Shown here: positions 54,312 to 63,501 of the stretch, piece by piece
How the letters are laid out: every line of letters begins with the position of its first letter
Position numbering within the stretch: position 1 is the stretch's first letter
From: Heracleum sosnowskyi
Taxonomy: Eukaryota; Streptophyta; Magnoliopsida; Apiales; Apiaceae
NCBI GenBank assembly: GCA_030848705.1
Contig: CM061236.1
Location: 143,190,574-143,254,573 of the forward strand
Direction: 5' to 3'
Length of the DNA stretch: 64,000 bases
The notes under the pieces: generated by a model
Seen by the model: only the letters and a program-made list of their open reading frames with translations
Database searches by the model: none
What the model was told of the DNA's origin: nothing
Made by a program: the position numbers and the translations under genes

Positions 54312-54560
54312 CTAGCTTAAAACCCGTGCGATGCACGGATTGTTAATTGTTATTTTATTATTATTTTTTAAAATTTTATTAATTGTAATTGTGCAAAAAA
54401 TAAGTAGGCATGTTAAAATAGGTAAACACTTTTAATTAATTAAAAACATTAAAACATTTTTTTAAATAAATACGTATGTGTTTGCCCGTTATATTTTTTT
54501 GAAAATGAGGTGTTTTATTAAGAAAAAATAAAAAATTTAACATATATTTAGTTTAAAAAG
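54312..54560 (-). mobile_element. Tandem Helitron copy 3, cut by element D
   Basis: Left end CTAGCTTAAAACCCGTGCGATGCACGG. Its sequence follows copy 2 until TTTAGTTTAAAAAG, where the LTR of element D begins. The remainder would lie beyond D, outside the window. Confidence 0.75.
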
Positions 54561-55121
54561 TGTTAGTTCAGAATTCAATGATCGTCAGGAGCTAGACTCA
54601 ACTGATCAGGATTGCTGACGTTATCAGGCTTACATGGTCGTCAGGATTGAGATACATATCAGGACTGGGATCAGGATTGATCATCAGGACTGGAAGCTGA
54701 TTAGGATTCCTACTTCGAGTTATATTTGGAGTCTAGTTAAACATGGAAGTTTATTCTGTCGGTTCCTGGCTTGTAGAATGTAGCTATCAATTATGGATAG
54801 GTTTCAATCTTTGTATTTGATTAGGAATTATCATTGATAGAGAAGCTGTGTAGTATATAAACACAGTTTTGGTTTCGATTTATGTACGTGAACATAATCG
54901 AATAGAAGCTCTTAAGAACATAGAATTTCTTGAGAGAGTTTTTGTAAGCTAGCAGCTCTCAAGAACATCAGAATTTCTTGAGAGAGTTTGTAACAGTTTT
55001 ATATCAGATTTAATAAAGCTGTTATCTTTCTTTCATATTTGTGATATATACATTAAGAAGTCGATTATCTTATACTATTGTATTCAACCCCCCTTCTACA
55101 ATAGATTATTACTGGGCAACA
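54561..55121 (+). repeat. Element D 5' LTR (561 bp)
   Basis: Starts TGTTAG and ends GGCAACA. Between 54590 and 54710 TCAGGA occurs six times. TATATAAA at 54854-54861 is a likely TATA box. A direct repeat of about 50 bases (GAAGCTCTTAAGAACATAGA... and AGCAGCTCTCAAGAACATCA...) lies at about 54905-54990. A CAACCCCCCTTCTAC tract lies near the end. Confidence 0.87.
54854..54861 (+). promoter_or_regulatory. LTR TATA box, element D
   Basis: TATATAAA in a GCTGTGTAGTATATAAACAC context. Element E has nearly the same context at the same place in its LTR, which supports function. Confidence 0.65.
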
Positions 55122-55123
55122 AT

Positions 55124-55135
55124 TGGTATCAGAGC
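55124..55135 (+). other. Element D primer binding site (tRNA-Met initiator)
   Basis: TGGTATCAGAGC, two bases after the LTR end. Confidence 0.9.
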
Positions 55136-55171
55136 AAACTGATTTAATTTTGAATCAGATACGATCTAAAG

Positions 55172-57487
55172 ATGTCGAAAACCAAGTATGAAAGCATGAA
55201 GATTCCCATCTTGAAGAAATCAGAATATCCAACATGGAGGGTAAAGATGCTGATGTACCTGGAGGCTATGGATCCTGACTATTTGGACAGGATTCGTGAT
55301 GGACCATATATTCCTACACGAATTGTAGAACGAACAGATACAGTACCTGAACATTATGTGGTCAAGGCTAAAAGTGAATGGACTCCAGAAGAAAAAGCTC
55401 ATGTACTCAGGGAACCAAAGATAAAGAATATCTTACACAGTAGTCTTGATGCTGTCATGTCAAACAGGGTGATTGCATGCAAGTCTTCAAAAGAAATCTG
55501 GGATACTTTGGAAACTCAGTGCCAGGGATCTGCATCTGTTAAGAAAAACAGAAGGGCTCTTTTGATTCAAGAATATAAACAATTTGATGCAAGACCCGAT
55601 GAGAGCCTAACTGATCTATATGATAGATTTCTGACACTATTGAACAGTTTATCTTTAGTTGACAAGGAATATGAAACTGAAGATTCAAACACCAAGTTTC
55701 TAAGAGCTTTACCTGAAGAATGGGACACTCAGACATCGATCATTAGACATCAGTATGATCTTAACACTGTGTCTCTTGATGAAGTCTATGGGATGCTAAG
55801 AACTCATGATCTTGAAGTTCAACAGAGAAAGAACAAGAAAAGCAGCAAGGCAAAATCAATTGCTTTGAAAGCAGAGGCTAAATCAAAAGGAAAATTTATG
55901 GAGGTCTCTAGAAGTAAAACAAGAATAGTTGAGTCAGATCCTGATGACTCTTCATCAGATACTGATGGCAATGCTGATGCCAATACTGATGATGATTCTT
56001 CTGACTCAGACATGGAAGAGATGGTTGCTATGATTGTCAGAAACTTCAGAAGGATGAAGTTCAGGAAGAATAGAAGACAAGGCAACTTTCAAAAAAAGGC
56101 TTTCAATCCAAACAAAGATAAGTATATCAAAAAGGACAGCAAGGGTAGCAAATTTGACAAGTCAAAGGTTAGATGCTACAAGTGCAATGGTATGGGTCAC
56201 TTTGCTTCTGAGTGCAAGAAGACGAAGACACTTATCACATCAAGCAAGGATTGGATGGACTCTTCCTCAGAATCTGATACTGAGGTGGTCAACTATGCTC
56301 TAATGGCCAATGCTGATGTAACTGCTGCTCCTGATGATAAAGTACTAAATACTATCTTTGATTTTGATACTGATAATGCTTCTGAGTTAAGACGTTTTCT
56401 AAAGTCATTACATATTAGCTTTAGAAGTCAAACTGCTGAAAATACTAGGATCTTATCTGAGATGTCTGAACTTAGAAAAATGAATGATATATTAGAAGCT
56501 GAATTTTCTCGTATGCAAGAAGTACAAAAAGAATGTGATAATGTGAATCACATGTATGTAGAGATGAAATCTAAATGTACTGCTCTTGAAAAGGAACTTG
56601 AAAATACTAATGAGAAAATCAGAAACTGGACAGACTCTGGTAGGAAATTTCATGAGATTAATACCTCTAAGAATTGGAAAGAGTGTCTAGGATATAAGTC
56701 AGATGAGGATAAGAAATTGGAAGAGAAAATTGTCATTGATGAGACAGTCAGTCCAAAGAACTATAGACATGTTATAGATGCAACCAAATCTAAGATTACT
56801 CCTGTTAATTTTGTTTTTGATAAGGATTCCAATTCTACTTTTGAAAAGGGATCAACTTCTACTCAAGGAATTAAAAGCATAAAGTCTAAACCTGTCTTGA
56901 ATAAAATCATTAAGAATGTAGGTCTATTATCTCAGAAACAGCTTAAGGATAAAATCTGTGAGGTGACAGATAAGAAAAAGGAATCTACTTTTAAGAGAAA
57001 CAGGAATGGTAAAGTTGGGATCAACAAAGAGAATGGTTACAAATATATCCCAAATGCACCTAGAAAGTGTTGTTTTAAATGTGGTAACTCTAATCATCTT
57101 GCTATTGATTGTAAGAAGAGTAAGAAGAAGATTACTGATATTCCTAAGTCTGATGTTAGGAATAGATCAGTATTTTATAAACCACAGAAGTCCTGTTTTC
57201 ATTGTGGTAGTATATGGCATTCTATTTATACTTGTAAAGATTATCATGAGTTGTACTATAACTTTTATGATCCATTGTCTAAAGTTGATAAAAATAGTGC
57301 AAACTCTGGTAGCATTAAGAATGTCAAGTTGGAACATGCTTTTGTTAATACTGATACTGACAAAGCAAATCCTGATGAAGTAAATCATGTCAGGACTGCT
57401 AAGGTCAGAAAGTCTTCTGTTGTGAAAGTTAATAAATTGCATGGAAAAGAAACCCAACAAGTATGGGTTCCTAAATGTTCTAACTAG
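55172..57487 (+). CDS. gag: Element D Gag with three CCHC fingers
   Basis: 771 residues from the ATG 50 bases after the LTR. N-terminal Gag region (MKIPILKKSEYPTWRVKMLM and the WDTLETQCQG block) spans about 1-220. CYKCNGMGHFASEC at 335-348 is the nucleocapsid knuckle. Two further CCHC motifs, CFKCGNSNHLAIDC at 634 and CFHCGSIWHSIYTC at 675, lie in the C-terminal extension, all with C-X2-C-X4-H-X4-C spacing. A coiled-coil part lies at about 400-490. Ends with TAG; pol is in another frame, so a simple readthrough would not join them. Open and apparently undamaged. Confidence 0.9.
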   Translation: MSKTKYESMKIPILKKSEYPTWRVKMLMYLEAMDPDYLDRIRDGPYIPTRIVERTDTVPEHYVVKAKSEWTPEEKAHVLREPKIKNILHSSLDAVMSNRVIACKSSKEIWDTLETQCQGSASVKKNRRALLIQEYKQFDARPDESLTDLYDRFLTLLNSLSLVDKEYETEDSNTKFLRALPEEWDTQTSIIRHQYDLNTVSLDEVYGMLRTHDLEVQQRKNKKSSKAKSIALKAEAKSKGKFMEVSRSKTRIVESDPDDSSSDTDGNADANTDDDSSDSDMEEMVAMIVRNFRRMKFRKNRRQGNFQKKAFNPNKDKYIKKDSKGSKFDKSKVRCYKCNGMGHFASECKKTKTLITSSKDWMDSSSESDTEVVNYALMANADVTAAPDDKVLNTIFDFDTDNASELRRFLKSLHISFRSQTAENTRILSEMSELRKMNDILEAEFSRMQEVQKECDNVNHMYVEMKSKCTALEKELENTNEKIRNWTDSGRKFHEINTSKNWKECLGYKSDEDKKLEEKIVIDETVSPKNYRHVIDATKSKITPVNFVFDKDSNSTFEKGSTSTQGIKSIKSKPVLNKIIKNVGLLSQKQLKDKICEVTDKKKESTFKRNRNGKVGINKENGYKYIPNAPRKCCFKCGNSNHLAIDCKKSKKKITDIPKSDVRNRSVFYKPQKSCFHCGSIWHSIYTCKDYHELYYNFYDPLSKVDKNSANSGSIKNVKLEHAFVNTDTDKANPDEVNHVRTAKVRKSSVVKVNKLHGKETQQVWVPKCSN

Positions 57488-57503
57488 TGTGTTTCTATTC
57501 TGA

Positions 57504-60500
57504 TTGCAGGGTAAAAAGAAAAATGTGTTAGTCATGGATAGTGGATGTTCTGTGCACATGACTGGAAACAAAGCCCTGTTATCAGAATATGAGGAAAAAG
57601 CTGGCCCAACTGTGTCTTATGGAGATGGCAACATTGGACAAACCTGGGGATATGTCAATATAATCATTGGAAATGTCATCATTGAAAAAGTAGCTCTAGT
57701 GAAGGGACTAAAACACAACCTGTTGAGTATTAGTCAAATCACTGACAGAGGTTATCATGTCAACTTCTATTCCACTCATTGTGAAGTAGTCAGTAAGGCA
57801 ACAAGCAAGATAGCACTGACTGGCTACAGGCATGGTAACATATATGAAGCCAACATTCAATCAAATACTGATGACTCCCCTACCTGTCTGATCAGTAAAG
57901 CTTCAGTAGATGAAAGTTGGAATTGGCACAAGAAGCTTTCTCATCTCAACTTCAGCAATATCAATGAGTTGGTTAAGAAAGATTTAGTGAGAGGATTAGC
58001 AAAAGTGTTATATACTCCTGATGGACTCTGTGATGCATATCAGAAAGCAAAACAAAGAAGGACATCATTCCAGAGTAAATCAGAATCCTCTATTGGAGAA
58101 CCATATCACATGCTACATCTTGATCTATTTGGTCCAGTCAACATCATGACCATCAGTAAGAAAAGGTACACTCTTGTAATTGTTGATGAATATTCTAGAT
58201 TCACCTGGGTGTATTTTCTGCACAGAAAAGATGAGACTCCTGAAGTTCTGTTGGATCATGTAAGAATGATTGAGACAACCACAAAGTACAAAGTCAAGAT
58301 ACTAAGAAGTGATAATGGTACTGAATTTAAGAATTCAAAGATGGAAGAGTTCTGCAAATACAAAGGAATCATTCAACAATTCTCTGCTCCTGGCACACCT
58401 CAGCAAAATGGAGTAGTTGAAAGGAAAAACAGAACTCTTATTGAAGCTGGCAGAACTATGTTGGAAGAAGCAAAATTAACTACATATTTCTGGGCAGAAG
58501 CAGTCAACACAACATGCTACACTCAAAATCTCACATTAATAAACAGACATGGTGTTACTCCTTATCAGTCACTCAAGGAAAAGAAACCAAGTCTGAAGTA
58601 TCTGCATGTGTTTGGCTGTAAATGTTTTGTTCTCAGAAATCATCCTGAACAACTAGGGAAATTTGAAACAAAGGCTGATGAAGGAATTTTCATAGGCTAT
58701 CCTGCATCAAGAGCCTTCAGAGTTTTTAATTTGAGGACAAGGACTGTCATGGAGTCAATACATGTATCTTTTGATGACAAGAAGATAGCTGGAATCAATG
58801 AAGACTCTCATGATAGATTGATTTTTGAAAATGAAGCTACCAAGGAGCCTGAAGAAAGTGAATCAGATCCTGTCCATACATCAGATCCTGATGGGTCACC
58901 AAATCCTGATGACACACCAGATACTGATGGTGCAAATACTGATGATGTAGTCAATAATAATACTTCTAGTAGTGCTAATGTTGAGGGGGATCAACATCAT
59001 TCTACTACAAGTTCAGAGTCAACACAATCATCAGGACAGAATTCTTCAGATACTGATTCAAGTGATGATCCTGATAACTTATCAGGAGGAAATAGCAATA
59101 ATTCAGGGGGAGTTTCAAGACAAGCAAGCTCTTCAAATCAAGATAACACCAATCCAGGGAGAGCATCTACTTCAAGAAACAATTTAACACCAGCAAGGAA
59201 ATGGACTGCAAGTCATACTCCTGATTTGATCATTGGGAATCCTGATGCAGGTGTTCAAACAAGAAGTGCAACTCAGAATGAATGTCTATACAATAACTTT
59301 CTATCCAAGGAGGAGCCAAAGAAAGTTGAAGATGCACTTAAAGATGCTGATTGGGTTACAGCAATGCAAGAGGAACTGAATGAATTTGAAAGAAATGAAG
59401 TCTGGAAATTGGTACTAAGACCAAAGAATAGATCAATTGTTGGTACAAAGTGGATTTTCAAGAACAAGACTGATTCTGATGGAGTAATAATCAGAAACAA
59501 AGCAAGACTAGTTGCAAAGGGGTATTCTCAACAAGAGGGAATTGATTATGATGAAACGTTTGCTCCTGTTGCAAGACTAGAAGCCATCAGGATATTTCTT
59601 GCTTATGCAGCACATAAGAAATTCAAGGTGTTCCAGATGGATGTTAAAAGTGCTTTCTTAAATGGAGAACTGGAGGAAGAAGTCTATGTTGAGCAACCTC
59701 CTGGTTTCATTGATCCTAACTATCCAGATCATGCCTACAGATTGGATAAGGCACTTTATGGACTAAAGCAAGCTCCAAGAGCATGGTATGAAACTTTAGC
59801 TCTATTCTTACTGGAAAGTAGATTCAAAAGAGGTGCTATTGATAAAACTCTATTTTATTTGAATCATGGTAAAGACTTGTTGTTAGTTCAGATTTATGTT
59901 GATGATATCATTTTTGGGTCAACAAACAATAAGCTTTGTGAAAAGTTTTCCAAGCTTATGCAGTCAAGATATCAAATGAGCATGATGGGAGAAATGAGTT
60001 ACTTTCTTGGTCTTCAAGTTAAACAGACCGATGAAGGGATTTTTATCAATCAGTCTAAATATACAAGGAATTTATTGACAAGGTTTAACATGCAAGATAG
60101 TTCTCCTGCTACAACTCCCATAGCTACAGCTACCAAACTTGATCCTGATCAAGGTGCTGAGGTAGATGTAACTCACTACAGAGGAATGATTGTCTCTTTA
60201 TTGTATCTCACTGCAAGTAGACCAGATATCATGTTTGCAACCTGTCTGTGTGCAAGATTTCAAGCAAAACCTAGAGAACCCCATCTGATTGCAGTCAAAA
60301 GAATTTTCAGATATCTCAAAGGCACTTCTTCACTTGGCCTTTGGTATGCAAGGGAATCAGATTTTGGGTTGTGTGGTTATTCAGATGCTGATTTTGCAGG
60401 ATGCAAAATAGACAGGAAAAGTACTTCAGGAAGCTGTCAGTTTTTGGGTGGAAGACTAGTTTCATGGTTCAGTAAAAAGCAAAAATCCATTTCCACTTCA

Positions 60501-60618
60501 ACTGCAGAAGCTGAGTACATTGCTGCAGGAAGTTGTTGTGCTCAGATAATGTGGATGAGAAATCAGTTGTTAGATTATGGCCTGTCATACTCAAAAATCC
60601 CTATTTATTGTGATAACC
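57504..60618 (+). pseudogene. pol: Element D Pol, truncated by element E
   Basis: Protease VMDSGCSVHMTGN intact. The integrase zinc region reads WHKKLSHLN... GLCDAYQKAKQRR: the second Cys of the CxxC pair is Tyr (TAT at 58038-58040). Catalytic integrase blocks HLDLFGPV, RSDNGTEF and GVVERKNRT are present. A long acidic Ser/Asp-rich linker (58850-59180) precedes RT, which has YVDDIIFGS near residue 798. RNase H runs to YCDN, after which the reading enters the LTR of element E and soon stops. Open but lacks the RNase H C terminus. Confidence 0.9.
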
Positions 60619-60692
60619 TGTTAGATGTAATTGCTAATGTTTGTTTATCAGTGTTTAAGCAACAGGTACTGACAAGAGTTTATCAGAAGCCA

Positions 60693-60765
60693 GTCAGAGT
60701 TTAGTTAAACTCTGACAGGGTGAAGAGTTTAATTGAAGCCGGTCAGAGTTTATTTAAAGTCTGAC
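60693..60765. repeat. Paired palindromes in element E LTR
   Basis: First: GTCAGAGTTTA, two bases, then its exact complement TAAACTCTGAC (60693-60716). Second: the same left arm, two bases, then TAAAGTCTGAC with one mismatch (60742-60765). Both are followed by AGGGTGA. Conserved palindromic repeats in LTRs are described for Sireviruses, so these may be functional. Confidence 0.85.
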
Positions 60766-60963
60766 AGGGTGATAGTTGAATTAGCTGTCGGTGCTGAATT
60801 GAAGATTCTAGAAGCAATATATTCTGAAGATGGAAAGAAGCAGAATATATTGATACAGCTAAGGAAACAGAATGGAAGATAAGAAGCAATCCTTAATTGA
60901 TAAGTTTTGTATAGCTAACTTGTAGGAATATCAATTAGATAAGGATTGTATGTAGCTGTGTAC

Positions 60964-60971
60964 TATATAAA
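60964..60971 (+). promoter_or_regulatory. LTR TATA box, element E
   Basis: TATATAAA in the same GCTGTGTAC...ACACAG context as in element D. Confidence 0.65.
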
Positions 60972-61168
60972 CACAGATAGGTTATCCCTAGAAGGGACGC
61001 GCGAATATTGATATATTATTCTTGTAACCTAGAAGCTCTTTGTGATTCATTAACATCATAAAGAGAGAAGCTGTTAATATAAATACAGTTTATTGATTCA
61101 TAAACAGTGTTCTTAATTATCGTTATTCTCATACATACTTGATTATATTGTGTATTCGGCCTAACAAT

Positions 61169-61180
61169 TGGTATCAGAGC
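61169..61180 (+). other. Element E primer binding site (tRNA-Met initiator)
   Basis: TGGTATCAGAGC, two bases after the LTR. Confidence 0.9.
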
Positions 61181-61229
61181 CAAGGCTGTTTAATATATAC
61201 AGTTTTACGATTCAAACACAGTATTAATC

Positions 61230-63482
61230 ATGTCTGAAGAAAATCAAACTGCTCATAAGGCTGAACAGGTTAAGCCCAATTCTGTGAGTCGATATGAAAC
61301 AATCAGGGTTCCAATTCTCAGGCCAATAGAGTATCCGATTTGGAAGGTGAAGATGACCATGTTTCTGGAGGCTACAGATCCAGAATACCTTGACAGAATT
61401 AATGATGGTCCTCATATGCCAACTAAATTGTCCCCTGTTGTTGATGGTCAAGCACAAAAGACTGTTCCAAAGGAAAAGAAAGATATGACTCCTGAGGATA
61501 TCTCATCAATTGCAAAGGATGCAAAGGTTAGACATCTTCTCCACAGTGCTTTAGATAATGTAATGTCTAACAGAGTAATTGGCTGCAAAACTGCCAAAGA
61601 GATATGGGATGCTTTAGAAGTCAGATGCCAGGGAACAGGTGCTATTAAGAAGAACAGAAAAACAATACTCACACAGGAGTATGAGCACTTTGATTCAAGA
61701 ACTAATGAAACCTTGACTGAGACTTATGACAGATTTTGCAAACTGTTGAATGATCTGTCTCTGGTAGATAAGGAATATGAACTTGAAGAGTCAAATCTCA
61801 AGTTTCTGTTATCTTTACCTGAAAAGTGGGATTTAAAGGCAACAACAATCAGAGATAATTATGATCTTGCTGATACAGATCTTGATGAGATCTATGGATT
61901 GTTAAAGACTCATGAACTTGAGATAGAACAAAGAAACAGGAGGTCAAGCAAGAAAACAAAATCTGTTGCTCTCAAAGTCGAGGAGAAGCCCATCAAGAAG
62001 GAATCATCAAGGAAGAAAGCCAAGGGAAAGGCTTTAGTTATTAAATCTGAAAGTGAGTCATCAAACTCTGATGATGACTTAAACTCTGATGAAGCTTCTG
62101 ACTCTGAGGATGATGAAGAGGAGTTGATGCAAATGGCTGCATTGATGGTGAAGACCTTTAAGAAGATGGGATTCAAGAACTTCAAGAAAGGAAAGAGATT
62201 CTCAAGGAAAGATTCAAACTCTGAAAGGAGAAGTTTCAGAAAGTCTGATGGAAAGGAGACCAAGTCTGGCAAGAAGGATAAGTCTCAAATCCAGTGCTAC
62301 AAGTGTAAGGAGATGGGTCATTATGCTCCAGAGTGCAAGAAAGGCAAATCTGAGAAAGCACTCATCTCTAAAGGCAAAGACTGGGCAGATACTTCAGATT
62401 CTGATGATGGAGAAAACTATGCTCTTATGGCAACTGTCAGAGATGAGACTGAATCTTCTGAAAATAAGGTACCCCTAACTACTTATGCTTATGATACTGA
62501 TAATATATCTGAGTTAAGAGTATATCTGAAAAGTGTTCATGTTAGCTATAGGGATCAGACTTTAGAGAATGAAAGAATTAAATCTGAGAATCTTAGTCTT
62601 AAAGATAGAAACAAGTTTCTTGAAAGAGAACTTGAGAATATGAATCAGATTCAAAAAGAAAGAGATGATGCTGTTTATGTTGAACAGGAGTTGCTTAAAA
62701 GGTATAAGCAACTAGAATCTGATTTAGAAAAAGAAAGAAAAATAATCAAGACTTGGACAGATTCTGGAAGAGACACTCATCAAGTGTTTCAGACTGATTC
62801 TGTAGGCTTAGGTTATTGTGAAAATGATGAACTTAGGTTTAAAGACAAAGTTAAGGTTAAACCACAACTAAAACCTGTGATATTTGTTACAGAATCCACC
62901 AAGCTAAAATCTGTAGTTGTGAAAGAAGCTGTTAAAGAACCAATTAAAATCTGTGAGAAGCAGGTTAATGTTGGTTTAATGACAGGAAAACAATTTAAAC
63001 ATAAGCTCAAAGAGGTTAAGTCTGCCATGAAACCTAAAGGGTCCAAGAGAAATAGGAATGGAAAAGTAGGCATAAATAATAGAAATAATCATATGCCTAA
63101 TGCTAGTGCCTCAAGAAAAACATGTTATAATTGTGGTAGTTCTAATCATCTTGCTAGATTTTGCACTAAGAACAAACATATTAATTCTATATCTTCTACT
63201 TCAGAAGTAAAGAATGATTATGTTAGAGTAAGACCACAGACTTTATGCAAACATTGTGGGAGCACCTGGCATTCTATTTACACATGTAAGAGTTATCATG
63301 CAATTTATCATAACTATTATGAGCTAAAACCCAACTTGAAATGGGTTAGAGCAAACTCTGCTAGTGTAAAATCTGACAATGTTAGTTTAAACTCTGATAA
63401 TGCTAATTCCGCGGCAAAAACTAACACTGTTAAGAAAGACAAAGGATCCAAGCAAGTCTGGATCCTCAAAACTAACACTTAG
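61230..63482 (+). CDS. gag: Element E Gag with three CCHC fingers
   Basis: 750 residues from the first ATG in the open frame, 64 bases after the LTR. Same layout as D: Gag core (VPILRPIEYPIWKVKMTMFL and WDALEVRCQG), knuckle CYKCKEMGHYAPEC at 356, then CYNCGSSNHLARFC at 632 and CKHCGSTWHSIYTC at 673. A charged stretch (about 270-300) is rich in Asn-Ser-Asp units encoded by AACTCTGAT. Ends TAG; pol starts 20 bases later in another frame. No lesion. Confidence 0.9.
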   Translation: MSEENQTAHKAEQVKPNSVSRYETIRVPILRPIEYPIWKVKMTMFLEATDPEYLDRINDGPHMPTKLSPVVDGQAQKTVPKEKKDMTPEDISSIAKDAKVRHLLHSALDNVMSNRVIGCKTAKEIWDALEVRCQGTGAIKKNRKTILTQEYEHFDSRTNETLTETYDRFCKLLNDLSLVDKEYELEESNLKFLLSLPEKWDLKATTIRDNYDLADTDLDEIYGLLKTHELEIEQRNRRSSKKTKSVALKVEEKPIKKESSRKKAKGKALVIKSESESSNSDDDLNSDEASDSEDDEEELMQMAALMVKTFKKMGFKNFKKGKRFSRKDSNSERRSFRKSDGKETKSGKKDKSQIQCYKCKEMGHYAPECKKGKSEKALISKGKDWADTSDSDDGENYALMATVRDETESSENKVPLTTYAYDTDNISELRVYLKSVHVSYRDQTLENERIKSENLSLKDRNKFLERELENMNQIQKERDDAVYVEQELLKRYKQLESDLEKERKIIKTWTDSGRDTHQVFQTDSVGLGYCENDELRFKDKVKVKPQLKPVIFVTESTKLKSVVVKEAVKEPIKICEKQVNVGLMTGKQFKHKLKEVKSAMKPKGSKRNRNGKVGINNRNNHMPNASASRKTCYNCGSSNHLARFCTKNKHINSISSTSEVKNDYVRVRPQTLCKHCGSTWHSIYTCKSYHAIYHNYYELKPNLKWVRANSASVKSDNVSLNSDNANSAAKTNTVKKDKGSKQVWILKTNT

Positions 63483-63501
63483 TGTTTGTTTGTGATTGCA
63501 G

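Larger units (their letters stand above)
54561..60618 (+). mobile_element. Element D: copia retrotransposon (Sirevirus-like), 3' part outside window
   Basis: 5' LTR 54561-55121, PBS TGGTATCAGAGC at 55124-55135, gag 55172-57487, pol from 57504. Pol is cut at 60618 in the RNase H motif YCDN by element E, so D continues beyond the window. The Gag and Pol are closest to element E among those present, and more distant from A and B. The 3' LTR is not visible, so insertion age cannot be measured. Confidence 0.88.
60619..61166 (+). repeat. Element E 5' LTR (548 bp)
   Basis: Starts TGTTAG and ends CTAACA, a perfect 6-base inverted pair. Two palindromes lie at 60693-60716 and 60742-60765 (see findings). 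TATATAAA at 60964-60971. Confidence 0.9.

Noticed and set aside
60605..60704. New C-terminal tail of element D Pol (after YCDN) as a novel domain
   Set aside because: It is simply the translated start of the element E LTR.
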